Assembly (NCBI GenBank): GCA_018873245.2
Contig: JAEMBT020000005.1
Location: 8,604,001 to 8,668,000, forward strand
From: Archegozetes longisetosus
Taxonomy: Eukaryota > Arthropoda > Arachnida > Sarcoptiformes > Trhypochthoniidae
Length of the DNA: 64,000 bases
Reading direction: 5' to 3'
The notes beneath the pieces were generated by a model. The model was not told the DNA's origin. It did no database searches and was given only the letters and a program-made list of their open reading frames with translations. How positions within the stretch are numbered: the first letter of the stretch is position 1; each line of letters starts with the position of its first letter. Positions 35,241 through 48,900 of this stretch are shown one piece after another. A program made the position numbers and the translations under genes.

Positions 35241-37128
35241 CGTGAAAAAATTATTTTTTATCACTGTCTCCACAAAGTATTGTAATGACATTTTGAGTTT
35301 TTAAAATTATTTTCTTAGTGTATAATCAATCATAAGAATGTGATATTTTACTGCACAAAATCATTTATTTGTATTATTCAGTGTGTGTTTCTGAGCCGAT
35401 TATGATTTGTTGGCTACAAAAATGGTTTGAAAACATAATTCTTAACTATAAATTTATCATTTGATCACATTATATCCACTTATTGTTGCTCTTCTCGCGC
35501 ATCGATGAGTTGATTAAATTGAGGCCAACTGTTTACCAGCATATTTTGGATAAAAAGTTTGTTTTATCCCTTAAATTATGGCTTTCATTCAAATAAATCA
35601 GTTGATGCACTCTTTTTGATTATTGGCATTAAATCAAGTGTTCAATTCTGCTGAATTGCGCAACATTTTCCAGTTATCATTAGCCGATTAGTAATAAATA
35701 AGTGAAGGAGGATGTCATATCTCAGATAATAGCGTATGGATGTGAAAAAAGGTAAAATATTTGAAATTCAATTTGAAATACTTTCCTTTTAGTTCATTTA
35801 TAAATACTTAGCTACTTACAAGAGATAAAGAGTCATTGTAGATTGATCAGTTTCAATGTGTTATATTTGTTCAAACATGTGTACGTTAGAGATAAGTACG
35901 ATTTTCAAAATTCAATAGCAATACAAATTATTGAAAGCAATTTAAGTTAGTTGTTGTACTTTCTTATGATTCACTCAAACTAGTAGTATATGATAGGAGT
36001 TACAAATGATATTAACAAAAAAATGTAAATCAATCGTATAATGGCAAGACTACTTATATTAATGATACGTTTCACTATGATTATTACTATTAATAATAAA
36101 ATACAATATTTTTCTTTAATGCCATTCCGGTTCATAGACCACACATTTTGCAAACAACGTACACATGACTAGAAGTCATTGTAATTCTATAGGATATACT
36201 GTACTACAGTATATAAATATTGCACAATATTTCTGTATCCAACAGAATAGGTTTGGATCCACTCAATAATATTGTAAACACATTGAGTTTTCTCATTCAT
36301 CATTGAAATTAATGCTTCTGTCATTTCATTAATGAGTCTGTGAGTAAAGCCCACTTAGTGTTCACTTATGTGCCCATATTCTATAGTTAGAAACACCCAT
36401 TCGATCAAATATTATTTGTTTGAATATGCAACCAACTAATTTTAACTAAAACATCGCTCCAACAAGTAAGACACTTCATTAAGTAGCTTACTTTCAACTG
36501 TAAATTATCAAATGTCGTGCCCGTTCTCTAATTATCTACCAATCTCATTACTTTTTAAACTTAAACTATTTGGTCGATTTTGTCTCAATATTAACTTTAG
36601 TCGTACTTATGGATCTTTTTCGACTGAACTTTTGAATTTTTAATCGAGAATAAGCTATATTGTTGTATTTTGTTGATGAAATTAAATTAAAATTCCAAAT
36701 AATATAGTTATTCTGAACACAGAATCATAAGCGTACGTTCACCTGAAAATTGTTTGAACGTGTTGCTATGGATCTAGACGTGAATGTCTTTTTTCTTCAA
36801 TTCTTACGCTTGAAGTGCATGAAAAGGTAAATACATCTGTTAGGATCAACTTTATGGATGAAACAACAAAATCTGATCCGTTTGATGGTTTGCTCTGTGA
36901 CGAGAAAAAGCTATTATAACACTCAAATCCAATGACAGATAAAGACATTAATGTCTTATAATGTTATCCATACAAATGTCGGAGTGTCTAATATATTTAA
37001 ATTCAACTTTATTATTAAATCTTCTACTTAAGTCAATTGAATAACAAAGAGTACAGCTTCTAAGTATCGAATTCTATTATCTTTCCTTCTCTACTGCCTT
37101 TCCTAGAATTCAGTTGAAAGAACTTTGA

Positions 37129-37176
37129 GATTCTGTATGGGATTCTGTATGAGGTTCTGTATGGGGCTCTGTATGG
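37129..37176 (+). repeat. Tandem repeat of a 13 bp unit
   Basis: Nearly four copies of GATTCTGTATGGG with substitutions in each copy. Confidence 0.85.
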
Positions 37177-40100
37177 CAATAAATTCAAATAGATTCTAGA
37201 ATCGATTCAATACTAAAATTAGTTTAAAATTGGGAAATGAAAATAATTATTTAGAATATTATTAATCGATTGGAAAATCTAAATGAGCTTAAACTCTGAG
37301 ATAGAACAATAGTTTATTACTATTTAGAGTTTATATCGTTAAAATATTATTTGAATCTGTATTCAGTGTTGCATCCAGTGTTGTATCCTGAAAATTTTCA
37401 ACTCAATCAATGATGTGATGCTCACTCGAAAGTATTGTTTGCATTGGAAGCTCAATAAATAATTTTATCTATTTTACAGTAGAGTAAATTTGATTTTTAG
37501 TTACATAGAGTTGACCTCAATTCAGTAACGCATTTTTCAAGTTAACTTCGTTTCAACATTTGTGAGCTAACTATAGTTGAAGTAAATACTATTTATTTGG
37601 TCACTAATAGCCAAGTTCTTAAGTCCTTCTAATCAATACAAGTCTTACTTAACATAACAATTTACTCGATTCTGTAACTAAAAGTTAGATTCAAATTTTG
37701 CTTGAGCTCCTTATGCAACAGTTTTAATACTCTAAAGTTGACAAATTTCAATACAAATATACTTCCAAAAGATTAACTCTTGAACTTGTACTAAATTCTA
37801 AAATGAAAAATCAGTCAATCTAAGTGATAATCGATTACTTCTAACATTAGTCAAATATAAAGATTACATTTTGAATATGTGTTTGAGCAATATGCATACA
37901 ATGCCTCATATGTTAAACAAAATTGAATTTAAAAACCAATAGATTCAACAGACTACTTCAATTGTACGATCAAATAGTATAGCCATTACAATAGAGAATG
38001 TGAATCAATGTCTTTTATTCGCTTTTATTCATTGGTCTCAATTTGTTTGCTTCAATTTAGTGTTCAATTAAGTATAACTTCGATTGAGTGAAAGTAGATT
38101 ATCAACTCAATAGAGAAATCATTATTCATTAAATTCAATGGAGTTATTATTAAATTGTCTGAAGATTACAGTTCGTTATCGGAGTTAAGAATAGTCTATA
38201 GTATAGCAAATCAAAGCTTATAAAAATTCTTACAATGAAAGCTATGATTGATTATTATAGACGTCAATAAGAAATATTATTAAAAATATAACAAAAAACA
38301 CAATTGCATTAATATAAATATACGCTTTGCCTTTTGTAACATAAGTTATTGAAGTTTATGCACTTTTAAAAGCAATTTGTTCTCCAATATGGATCAATAA
38401 TATTGTGTATGAAATGTTAGTAAATATAAGTTATAGTTATAAACAGTAGACTAAATTTAGAATTATTTCTCTCAAAATTTGCCCTCAATTTTACGCTTAA
38501 ACTATTCTTCTAATAGTTCTTTACTTCTTCTTCACTGACTCTTATATTTGGTTAAAAGTTGATCATCTAATTTCACCTCAATTTTTCTTTAGATGTCTTT
38601 CTCCTAATTGTAAGCTTTCATAAGATAGAAACCGTTTTTTGTCTGAGAGCTTTTCAAAGATCCTGAAAGTTAGACCAAATTTGATCGACTACTTTCATTA
38701 TATTAGTAGAAACTATTGTGAACCACACAAAAAACCATTTTACATCCTTTTCTTTTAGCCTTTTATAAAGCCCTTCCGTTTTATTGAATCCTAATTTCTG
38801 TTTTAGAAAAAGCAGATATCAGTTTAATATTTACCACAACGTTGTATACACTGAAAAATTGTGTTCGTTTTTCATATGCACAAAATTGCAGATATGAAGT
38901 AATTTCAGAATCCTATCCAATTTTCATTCGCAAATACCTAGAGTAAAGTATATGAAAATATTTTTCATTAGTTTCAAAGTTATGCTCAACAAAAAGCAAC
39001 TGTTATTACTCGAAAATAAATTTTTATCTATTCTAAGTTTGGATCAATATTTTCAGATTTCGTGACTCAATTCGACGAACAAAATTTAGAAAGTAAATGA
39101 AATTACAAAAATAAAAGTGCAAACTGTTAGCAAAAGGAAATGTAATACTTGTGATTCTTAAAAAGTGTTATAAAAGTGTTATAAAAGTGTTATGCAACGT
39201 GTTATGCAACTGGAGACGAGCATCAATAAAATGATTTATTAGGCAATTAGGAGCTGAACGCTATTGCAATTTGTGTTTCGATTCATAGCTTTTCCAGACT
39301 AGTAGGGCTCACATCAAAATCTATATAAATATGTTTGTTTGTTAAAACAAGTAGAAATAAAGTGATTCGCAATTTAATTATTTTACTTGCAATCAATTTA
39401 TTTGACTGTAATATCAATTTTGATAGAATAGGAAAAGAAGCATCTGTTCCATAGATAGATCTGTTCCATAGATGGATAAAACAGTAATAATCATAGAAGA
39501 AATTCAAACAAAACATTTTATGCACAATAGAAAAAAGGGACTGATAAATGTTTTTCTTGTCTAAATTATGAAAATAAATTATATGCAATAAAAAATAACA
39601 ATAAACTCAGTCTAACTTTGCCTTCAATTGATTGGCTCTTTTTTTGCCTTTAATGATCTCTTATTTATTTGAAACTATAAATTGTCCGACAATTGTCTGT
39701 CTATTTTGTTGACATTTGACATTCAAAATTAGAGTTGAAAGCTGGATAAAACTGAACGTCTCCATCAGTAGATAAGCAGTATAAAAATCAGTCATTTCAC
39801 TCAGTGCTATTTAATTGAGTGGTTCTGCATTTTTTCCTCATCTGCTTACGATTGCTTACGATTTGAGGCATCGATTTTGCAGATTCAATATTTTCAAGCA
39901 AGCATTCAATTTCTTACGCAATTCATTTTTCTGCGAACACGCATAAGTCTTCATCAAAATAAACTCAGTTTAATGACAATTTTTGCAATCTCAGTAAAGA
40001 AGAAAATTTTTTTTAATTATTTCTAATACGAATCTGAGACAAATTTGTTTCTTATGAATGAATGCTTTTGAAGCCTCATATTTCATATTCATAAATGACT

Positions 40101-42897
40101 CATATTGTGAATGGCGCGAACATTTAAATTTAGTAATGTTTATATGCTAATAATCTAGCTAATCTAGCAAATGCTGCACTATTTCAGTTGCAACTCAACT
40201 CCAATTTAGAAGTATTGTCAGTGAGTGTCATACGAACACTGTATGCACTGATTTGTAGTAAAATGAATCAATCTGTAATTAGAAAGTTTGCATTTTCTTA
40301 ATTTAAGTTTTCCATTTCTTGTTCAACTATTTGCAAATTTGAACAGCTTCTAAAAGCGTAACACTTTTAGAGTGTCTCTATTGAAGTTTAAATTAGATGA
40401 GCAATTTTCAATGTTGTATTCTAACGGAATCGATCCTCTTTCAGATCTTATTATCTGTAAAATACTATGAGTGAGGATCTACTCCCAAATAAACACTGTT
40501 TCGCTATTGACTTATTCAAATTTGTTGTGCGCTATTTCCTCTTCTCTTTCATTCACAATAAGAGCAAATCTAATGGAAAATATTGCCGAAGCATTGACCA
40601 AACAAATCAAATGTATTTTTATTGAGAAAGGCTATCATTTGGTGCCCACTCATCACCCAATCGCAGCTCTGGTGGTTTTTAGTGTTTTTGTTTTTTTTCT
40701 GTATTCAATCGTATGGCAAGTAATGTTGGGCTGAGGAGTCTTTCAATGAATAGTATTTTGTTTCTGTTCGCTACTCATCAGAAGTGGTGCAGAGGATCAT
40801 AAAAAAGAAGCAACTCTAACAGATATAATGTGAAGCATAAGACTTCAGCCTTGCCTAACAGTAAAGAGGAGATACCAGTTGTAAATAAAGGCATTTCTAT
40901 CTGTCTCTCTATTTATTGTACTGTAAATTCAGTCAACACTTATTGAGCTCTGCGTTTCCAATTCAGATGATAGGCATACGACAATTCTTCGAACAAATGC
41001 ATTGAATCCATTACCACATCAGCTTTAAAAATGATTGGTTGCCTAGAAATTCATGTTTATGCTCCTGTTTTTTAAGAGAAATAACGACCTCACGGATCAG
41101 GTAGTATTGAAGCTCTACGAGAGTTACTCCATTCGAATGACAGCATTTCAACTCGAACACAGATAAATATGTCTTTCATTACTTATACTCGTATTTGCTT
41201 TCAAATATTATCAAACCAGTTGGATGAACATTTTTCTGTTCAAATTATCCCTCAAATGCATTAAATATAGACTTTGAAACCAGATACTTAATTGTTCATG
41301 CCATGAAAGGAAAGGATTTGATAATTTGTCCAACTTTTTGTAGTTAATGGCAGAACATACCCCATAAACTTGATCTCTGGATGTGATCCATTGAAATTTG
41401 ATGAAAACCGATACGAACTCGAATGTTATTTGAAAGCGCTATAATCTACTTTTAGAATGAGTTGTAAATAATTGCTATTCAGTCGCGAATAATTATTATT
41501 CAGTTGCTTAGTATTTATATTTATTCGATACATGAACTTTTGTTAGCCTTTCACCGTTTCTCTCGCTGTTAGACTAAACCTTATAAGCAATAGTCTTATT
41601 TTATTTTCTAAATAAATAATAACTTTGAGAACTAGAAAAATAAACTCAACAGAGTATTAGTAAAAGTTAGTTTATGCGTTTTCGGTCAATTGTATTGTTT
41701 TTGAAATACAATGCTTGTGATATAAGATTTAAATATGAACCCTAGATAAAGAAGTTTCGCAAAAATCACCTTCAATTTGTCACATAAGTCAAATATTATG
41801 TTTATAAATACGAACACTGAGAACAAAATTACAATCAATTTCATTTTAAAACGTTAAACTGTTTCTCAAGTCTAAAGTCTAAATAAATGATGAACACAAA
41901 AAACGGCGATAACGTGATAATTTGTGGTAACTTGAATTACAATAAATACAGTTCCTTTGGTTACAATGAACAACCAAATACGCTAGGAATCTGTTGATTG
42001 TAACGAGAGTTCACTATATGAGATATAGCGTGCACAGTCTGCGAATCAAATAATATATTGGAAAGTGTAGATTATAGCTCAATGTCGACTACATCCGACT
42101 TCATTGTAGAGAGAGACAACTGTATGACCGAAAATATAAATTGACCGAAAACTACATAACTTAGTTATAGGAGTGAATTTGCGTGACATAAATTGAATTC
42201 ATTTTTTCTATAACAAATGTATGTTTGGCTCAACTATTTTCAATACAGAATGGGATATTAGAAATACAGTAGTAGTAAATTACTAAATACTTGTGTGAAA
42301 TTGAAATTTGCCTTTAAGTTAACCCAAATCGAAAACGTTAACTCGAGAATGCTATGCAAGTAATGCTCTAACACTTTAATGTTCAGACTCTATATAATGA
42401 AGTTGAGTCGTTGCAAAGGTTTCAATCGTGAATTGCCGTTTGGATTCTAGTTTCAGAATTGCTCCTTAAAACGTTTCTAATTTAATAAGTTTAACTTAAG
42501 GCTTTCCTTTGTTTGTGCGATTGACTGAACTGATGTTGCCTTTAGCACACAAAAGCGCTCACTTTCAACATCAACAGTACATTTGAGTACATTTCAAAAC
42601 TAATAACAGCGTAAATGTTTATAAGAGATCATCAAAAGTCAATAAATTAATAGTTGCTCGTAGAAAAGTGAATATTAGCCTATATTGCGAACAAATTAAT
42701 ATTTTATTGAACTTTTCTCTTCGATCACTAAACCACATAGTGCTTAATGAAACTTTTTTGTTAGATCGCTCAAACGATGTAGTATTTTATTAAGCCTTAT
42801 TGTTATAACACTAAAACCTTATGCGTTCAATTATATGCAATATAGATATGAATAATCAATAAAGAAGAATCGGAGCGAATGACTTTGTGATAGAATT
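37177..42897. other. Gene-free DNA upstream of the second CUB gene
   Basis: Holds a short tandem repeat (39161-39210), a TATAAAAA at 39780 and some Tigger-like GTTACAATGAA/GTAACGAGAGTTCACTATA fragments near 41940-42040. The 87-codon frame at 40471-40734 has no recognisable domain. No untranslated exon of the next gene could be located. Confidence 0.45.
39161..39210 (+). repeat. Tandem repeat, AAAAGTGTTAT / GCAACGTGTTAT units
   Basis: Three copies of AAAAGTGTTAT followed by two related GTGTTATGCAAC units. Confidence 0.8.
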
Positions 42898-42933
42898 ATG
42901 AATGAGCTCGAATGTGGTCCACTATTTTGCTAA
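42898..42933 (+). other. Upstream ORF overlapping the second CUB gene start
   Basis: ATG at 42898 opens an 11-codon frame ending in TAA at 42931-42933, overlapping the proposed start at 42912 in another frame. A further out-of-frame ATG at 42902 opens ~55 codons through the first exon. If the transcript includes them, they could lower initiation at 42912. They are visible in sequence; any effect is inferred. Confidence 0.4.
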
Positions 42934-45912
42934 GCATATCTATATTGGGGCTCTGCTCACACCCCACAGCACATACATTCTCGAGCAGCAAATCGCTAGG
43001 ATTGCCATCAGCAACACTTTGGGCGTCATCACCATCATCATCATCATCATCAACATCATCATCAAATGACAGCAGGTAATAATAGTAATCTTCCATTCCA
43101 TATTAAGGCTCTATTTTGCTATCCAAAAGAGACGGTTGAATACAATAGCAAAATATTGTTATCTATTTCTGTTCGTTGACTCTTATTTTTAGTGAACCCA
43201 AGAGAAATGGTGTTTGGGCTATGAGTGGCTCGTTTTCAGATCATAGCAAAGCAACTCCTTTAGAAAGATCTTCGCCAGAATGTAAGAGTTTAGTAGAATT
43301 TGCTTGTGATAATGGGAAATGCGTGCCTCTTTCCCGTTATTGTGATGGATCTGACGATTGTGGAGATGAAAGTGATGAACCGATGGCATGCACCAGTAAG
43401 TTACTATTGCTATCTTACTATTGCTATTTTCTGTCTTTCTTACTCCCTATTAATGTTCTCACTTATCAAATATTACCAAATTACTTCATTTCCTTATAGA
43501 TGTCTAGACTTTTGTTCAGCAAACAGAATGACAGAAAGAGATGCTAACAAATTACAGCATCAATGCATTGCTACCAGTCAAGCGAATTAAACCTAAAGCG
43601 AATACTGCTATAATTAGTGTCTTTACTTTCAAGGCTTTTCTCGGTGTTTACCTTGAGTAGTCAACACATGTTTAATAGAACATCAAAATCAATGTTTCAA
43701 ATGTTAGATAAAAAGTGGTTTTATGAGTCAAGCTAGAGATTCACAAACAATCGACTCTAAACTAGTGTTGAAAACTCGTATTGAAAACTCGTGTTGAAAA
43801 CTAGTGTTGAAAACTAGGGTTGAAAACTCGTGTTGAATCAAGTCGTGCATTTGTTAGCTCGTTATCGATATCTGACAATAAAACACTCCATTGAGACACT
43901 TGACAATTGGCTAAAATAGAAACAACCATAAAAAACATATATTTGGGCCCAGAATTTATTGAACATTATTTTAGAATTAAGTTTGGGGAATAGCTCTTGA
44001 TTTATACGGTTTTAAATCGAAATATACTTTTCAGTTTCCGTTATACTAAAGCACAGGCATTCACTTTAATGCATAGTTCTATCGATCGACTGAAGCCTTG
44101 AAACAATTTGCAAATTAATAAATTTAGATCTTATGAATAATTTTTCTTAAACCACTCGTGAATAATAGTGTGATAAACACTTTCCTTTAGATTGAACAAC
44201 TTTTGTATTTAATTATTTGTTGCTTTAAGCGAATCATTCTTATAATTATATTCGGGATTTATCTATAAATAAATTAACTTTTCGTTTCTCAAGTCAATTA
44301 CTTATTACTGTATAGTTTCATAAACCCAAAGCGCTTTTGTAATTAATTAATGCAACGATATATCGTCTGTTCAGTCCTGTAAAGTCCTATCTTTAATGTT
44401 GCTTCAATTAAAGATTTCACTTTATAGCACTTGCCCGAAGACTTGATAAAAACTATGTTCATCGCATCAATAATTTTAGTAAAAACTTTTATTTTAGCTG
44501 ATCAGATTAAATATTATGCAAATTTTTATTAACTCGAATCGATTAGTATGCAAAAATTGATGGTACGAGACATAATACAAATTTTTTCCATCTCGTATAG
44601 GATTTAGAGCAGTCGCTTAAATTATCTAATTTTTAGATCGATTCAATAATCAAGGGTATCTTTTGCACAAACTTTCACTTTGTATATATATAGCTCAAGC
44701 GTACTTTTGACCTTAAGATCGAGAACTATGTATTGAGTTCGACGATTTTTTCAAATACTAAATAATGATCGTTAAGCCTTAGGTGAAAAGTCGGGATCGA
44801 GTGACAAATACCAGTATTGTGCTGTTGACCAATAATATAAATATAGTATTTATCACGAGCTGACTTATATAGTTGGAAAAAAATTTTATCGCACGAGTTT
44901 CACACTTCCTTTAACACTACAGTTAAAGACTTAATAACCGACGGTAGCAACAAGAGAGAAACAGTTGCTATGTCAACTTTCCTATGGCGTGCGTGAATTT
45001 TTTGAAAGCCTGATTTGTAATTTGCTTTGATTGCTACATTAAATACTAAACAAGTTTGTTAATATCTGATATATAATGGTGTAACACAAAGCATGCTAAC
45101 GCAACGCATAACTTGTCATTTCTATTAAGGATTATTAAGTTGATGAGTGTACATTTTCTATTATCAATAGGTAGTGATTCAATTGAACTGAATAGATATA
45201 TAGTAGAGCAATATGAAAAGACATGAAAAATATATGGGACGTGCAGTTTATATCTTAAAAACGGAAAACCGGTCCAGAATCAATCTCAGCTGCGATAACT
45301 TATGTTTGATGAAAGTTATTTACTGTAAAATATTTTGCTCTGGTATACCTTATAAGAAGTTAGTAGACCCAAACTGATAAAGAAGTTCAATTGTGTTCCT
45401 TCCTCTTTCAACTAGTATTGTGTGTATATCTGATGACTTAAATGACTGATTGCCCGATAGTAGCAAATACTGCTATGGTTTTAAATCATTTTATGGCTCT
45501 ATGGATTTTCATCGCATACTCTCACTAGAAAAAACCTAAGATCAACAAAAGCATTACCTAAGGTTTGTTCAGATGATAGAGCGATTTTCTCGCCAACAGT
45601 TTTCTCTCTCAACTTCAGATCGCAAAATATTGCGCTTAACACATATGCGGTGCACAAACACTATGCGTTAACCAAATAGTAGATACAGTGCAGTAGTGGT
45701 GATGCATGTGTTGCACAGCTATTGTTCAACAATACTACTGCTGTAGTTGTGACAGTGATGCATCACTTCTTGTACCAAACTGGTCACTCCATGTTTATGG
45801 ATGTTTACTGTCTCTTTTAATCCTCTAGTGTCTGATCAAACTTTGCATTATATAGACTTGTATGCATTCTCTCTCATGTTCTTCATGCTCTACTATTTTC
45901 TCTCTTCTCTCT

Positions 45913-45976
<64 letters not shown>

Positions 45977-48900
45977 CTCTTTTACTTTTCTTTCATTGAC
46001 CCTTTTATTTGAATGTGTTTAACAAGAATCGCCATTTTTCTTACATCTGTACAGATTGTAATCGTACACTTTATGGACAAGTTGGCTTAAAATATCCTCT
46101 CAGACTGACAGAACCTTTTCAACGATTTCAACCGTTCATCTGTAGAGTGACTTTTGCTGCAGCCGGTCATGAGTATGGAGATATTGTCGAACTTACTTTC
46201 CTTTCATTCCAAATAGGATCATTTGAAGTCGCAAAGTATGTAACATTACTTTACAAACTATTTTTCACTTCTATTTCTATATACTTGACACATAAGTGTT
46301 GACTTAAAACTCCAAAATTTTCTTTCAATATATAGTTTTCTAAGTTACTGATCTTCAAAAAATTGTTTCTAATGATAATTTATATTGAATTCAATACTCT
46401 TTAATAATTAACAGACTAATCAAAAAGTTCAGATCGAAAGAACGGAATAAATAGTTATGAAAGTAGATGTGAAGATTTGAAAGCAGTGTTAGAATTACGT
46501 GCTTGAGAGGAGAAGTACACATAAACAGCTATCATAAAAGCCATAGAAAGTCTAGATATACAACATTAAATTGACAAAGCTGCTGAATCGCAGATATCAT
46601 GTTAAGGGCATTGTAGTTACCAATGATTTTGCTGTTAAAGTTCATAATAACTAATTGGTGTTAAACTTGACGCTTATTCTGGTTCACTTTAATTTCGCAG
46701 TTAATATGTAAGAAAGGGTTTGACTTGTGTTAATATATGAAGCGTAAAACAATTCTAATTTAAGTAATAAAAAGCTTACACTCATATGAACTCGATTGCT
46801 GTAATTGCCAACAGAACTAATGACAGCTAAACTTAAGTTGGCCTAATTCTATTGCTCGTATGTATTGCCAGCAATATTTTTTCTCAGTCCAATTCCGAAT
46901 TAATGAGAATAAAGCAAAAAATATTATGCATTCATTTCTACAAAAGATTCGGTTTAGTGTCTATGAAGTTTATCTCTAACTTTTCTCATTCAAGTCACTA
47001 CATTGAAGTTTTTGTATTATTCAAAGCCTGACAATAGTAGAAATAGTAGACTTGAGTAGGAGACGATTAAATTCAATTTTTCTGATCACGATATTCCATA
47101 GCTGCTATTCATCTCCAACACTAGTTTGAAGAACTAAAATTCAATTTATACAATTATTTTGATTGTTCATCAAATGCTTTTTGAAAATTTGAGAATAATC
47201 AACAGTAAAGTAAATTGATTTAACTTAAAATGTTTTCAAATAAAATAATTGAAATTGATGCAAATTCTAAAAGAAATATTTGACTCTCAAACAATACTCT
47301 TACTGTTCGTACAAAAGCCAACATCTATTCGTGACGGTAATTCAATATTACTCTACCCCTTAAAATACGACCATATAATCGTATTATTCTATCATTATGT
47401 CAATCCTCTTATATTTACTTAACCCGTAATAATATTATGTAAATATTGTTGTGTTTTATTCATTAAAAAATTTCAAGAATTTCAATTTGAAAAATACTTT
47501 AGGCATAAACTTGTAATTTCTACCATCAAATAAATTGCTTCAATCGTGTACTTAAGCTATTTCTGAAACTGTTCTGTTGCTGATCTGTACGCTTTGAGCA
47601 TCAAATCTATGGTTTTCCGAGTCTCACATTAACACGAACTGTATACTCAAATTATTCAGTAGAGATTTCATACTTTTTTTGTAACAATTATTTTACAGCT
47701 GTCCATAATTTGATCCAAACAAAGCAAATTGAACTGATTTCGATTACTGTTGGCTATTTCTATTTAGACTTAGGTCACATATTCTCGATCGAAATCTCTT
47801 TGAAAGAGGTTTTTTCGGGTAATAGCCTATCAGTAAAGTGATTCAATAACGAAGAAAAAACTTTTTGTTATTACACTGATGTTCTAAAGATATGAGCTAA
47901 GGCTTAAACAATGATTCAAAGATCCTCTAAATATTGGCAAAATCAATAACAGCTTCTAGCTTGACACCGCTACTTGTTATTATGATCTGCGTGGTGTAGT
48001 AGCGATGTCAAACTAGAAGATGGAATATTCTTTGTTAGTATTTGCATGAGTAAAAAACCGACACAACATTTTTTATGCATTTTAAATACGGCTAAAACAT
48101 ATGTCAGATTTAGATCGATTGTGTCTAAAATACTATTGTTTATCTTAACTTCAATTCATACCAACCCCAAAATATCAGTAAATACAATTATAACATTTCT
48201 GATTAATATTATTTGCATATTTTTGCCACCATTTCATTTTGGTTTCATTAATGGAGTCAATTATCGAGCAAACTTACAGAGATTTGCTTTGTGTAGTTGA
48301 ACTTATCGTATTTATAGTAAGAGCTAAGTAATTGGATCAAATTTACTAAAAACTTAAATAGCATTCTTAAATCAGAGTGAAATGGGATGAAAATGACGCG
48401 AAACTATTGTAGAAAATTTGAATAAAAATTGAATAAAATTATTTCATTTTTACTAAGAACTGAAACAAAAACGGCATGTTTTCATTTGTAAGTGATGTTT
48501 GCAGACAAATTGTAGACAAATTGTTAACGGAATGCACGACTGCGTCAACATTGAAAAATAAGAAAATATTACAATTTATTGAGTAGTAGTCGAGAATGCA
48601 ATTTGTGGTAAATGATCATCAGAGCAGTAATGTCTGTCTGTAATTTTGTATAGTAATCATCATAATGTTGATCATACATACAATAGCTATTGGTTTGTAC
48701 GGTTTAGTTGAGCCAAAACTATAGTAACGACGACTACAAGTATTAAAGCATAGAAGTGGTAGACATTCATTTTGATCGTGCACAGTGAATATAGTGAAAG
48801 GCTACGTATCTATCATTATAACAGTAATTACATCCATATTAGACATCATCAGAATAATAACAATACAATAGATTAATGTTCGTTTTGTTATTCTCTATAC

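Larger units (their letters stand above)
43396..46054 (+). other. Intron 2 of the second CUB gene
   Basis: A 2.66 kb intron (A|GTAAGT ... TACAG|AT). It carries a 13 bp tandem array, one copy of the dispersed ~200 bp repeat and a (CT)n tract 85 bp before the acceptor. Confidence 0.8.

Noticed and set aside
40471..40734. 87-codon frame with a hydrophobic C-terminal segment
   Set aside because: A faint 'IAEALTK' resemblance to retrotransposon tails was considered, but there is no other retroelement feature and no splice support.
41940..42040. Tigger-like sequence fragments
   Set aside because: Motifs such as GTTACAATGAA occur, but paired termini and a TA duplication could not be defined.
42896..43096. 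Minus-strand frame with an Asp run
   Set aside because: Antisense shadow of the signal-peptide exon and its (CAT)n tract; the plus-strand frame is supported by splice phase on both sides.
43300..43590. Plus-strand frame overlapping the LDLa1 exon
   Set aside because: Out of frame with the cysteine-spaced LDLa module and runs into intron 2.
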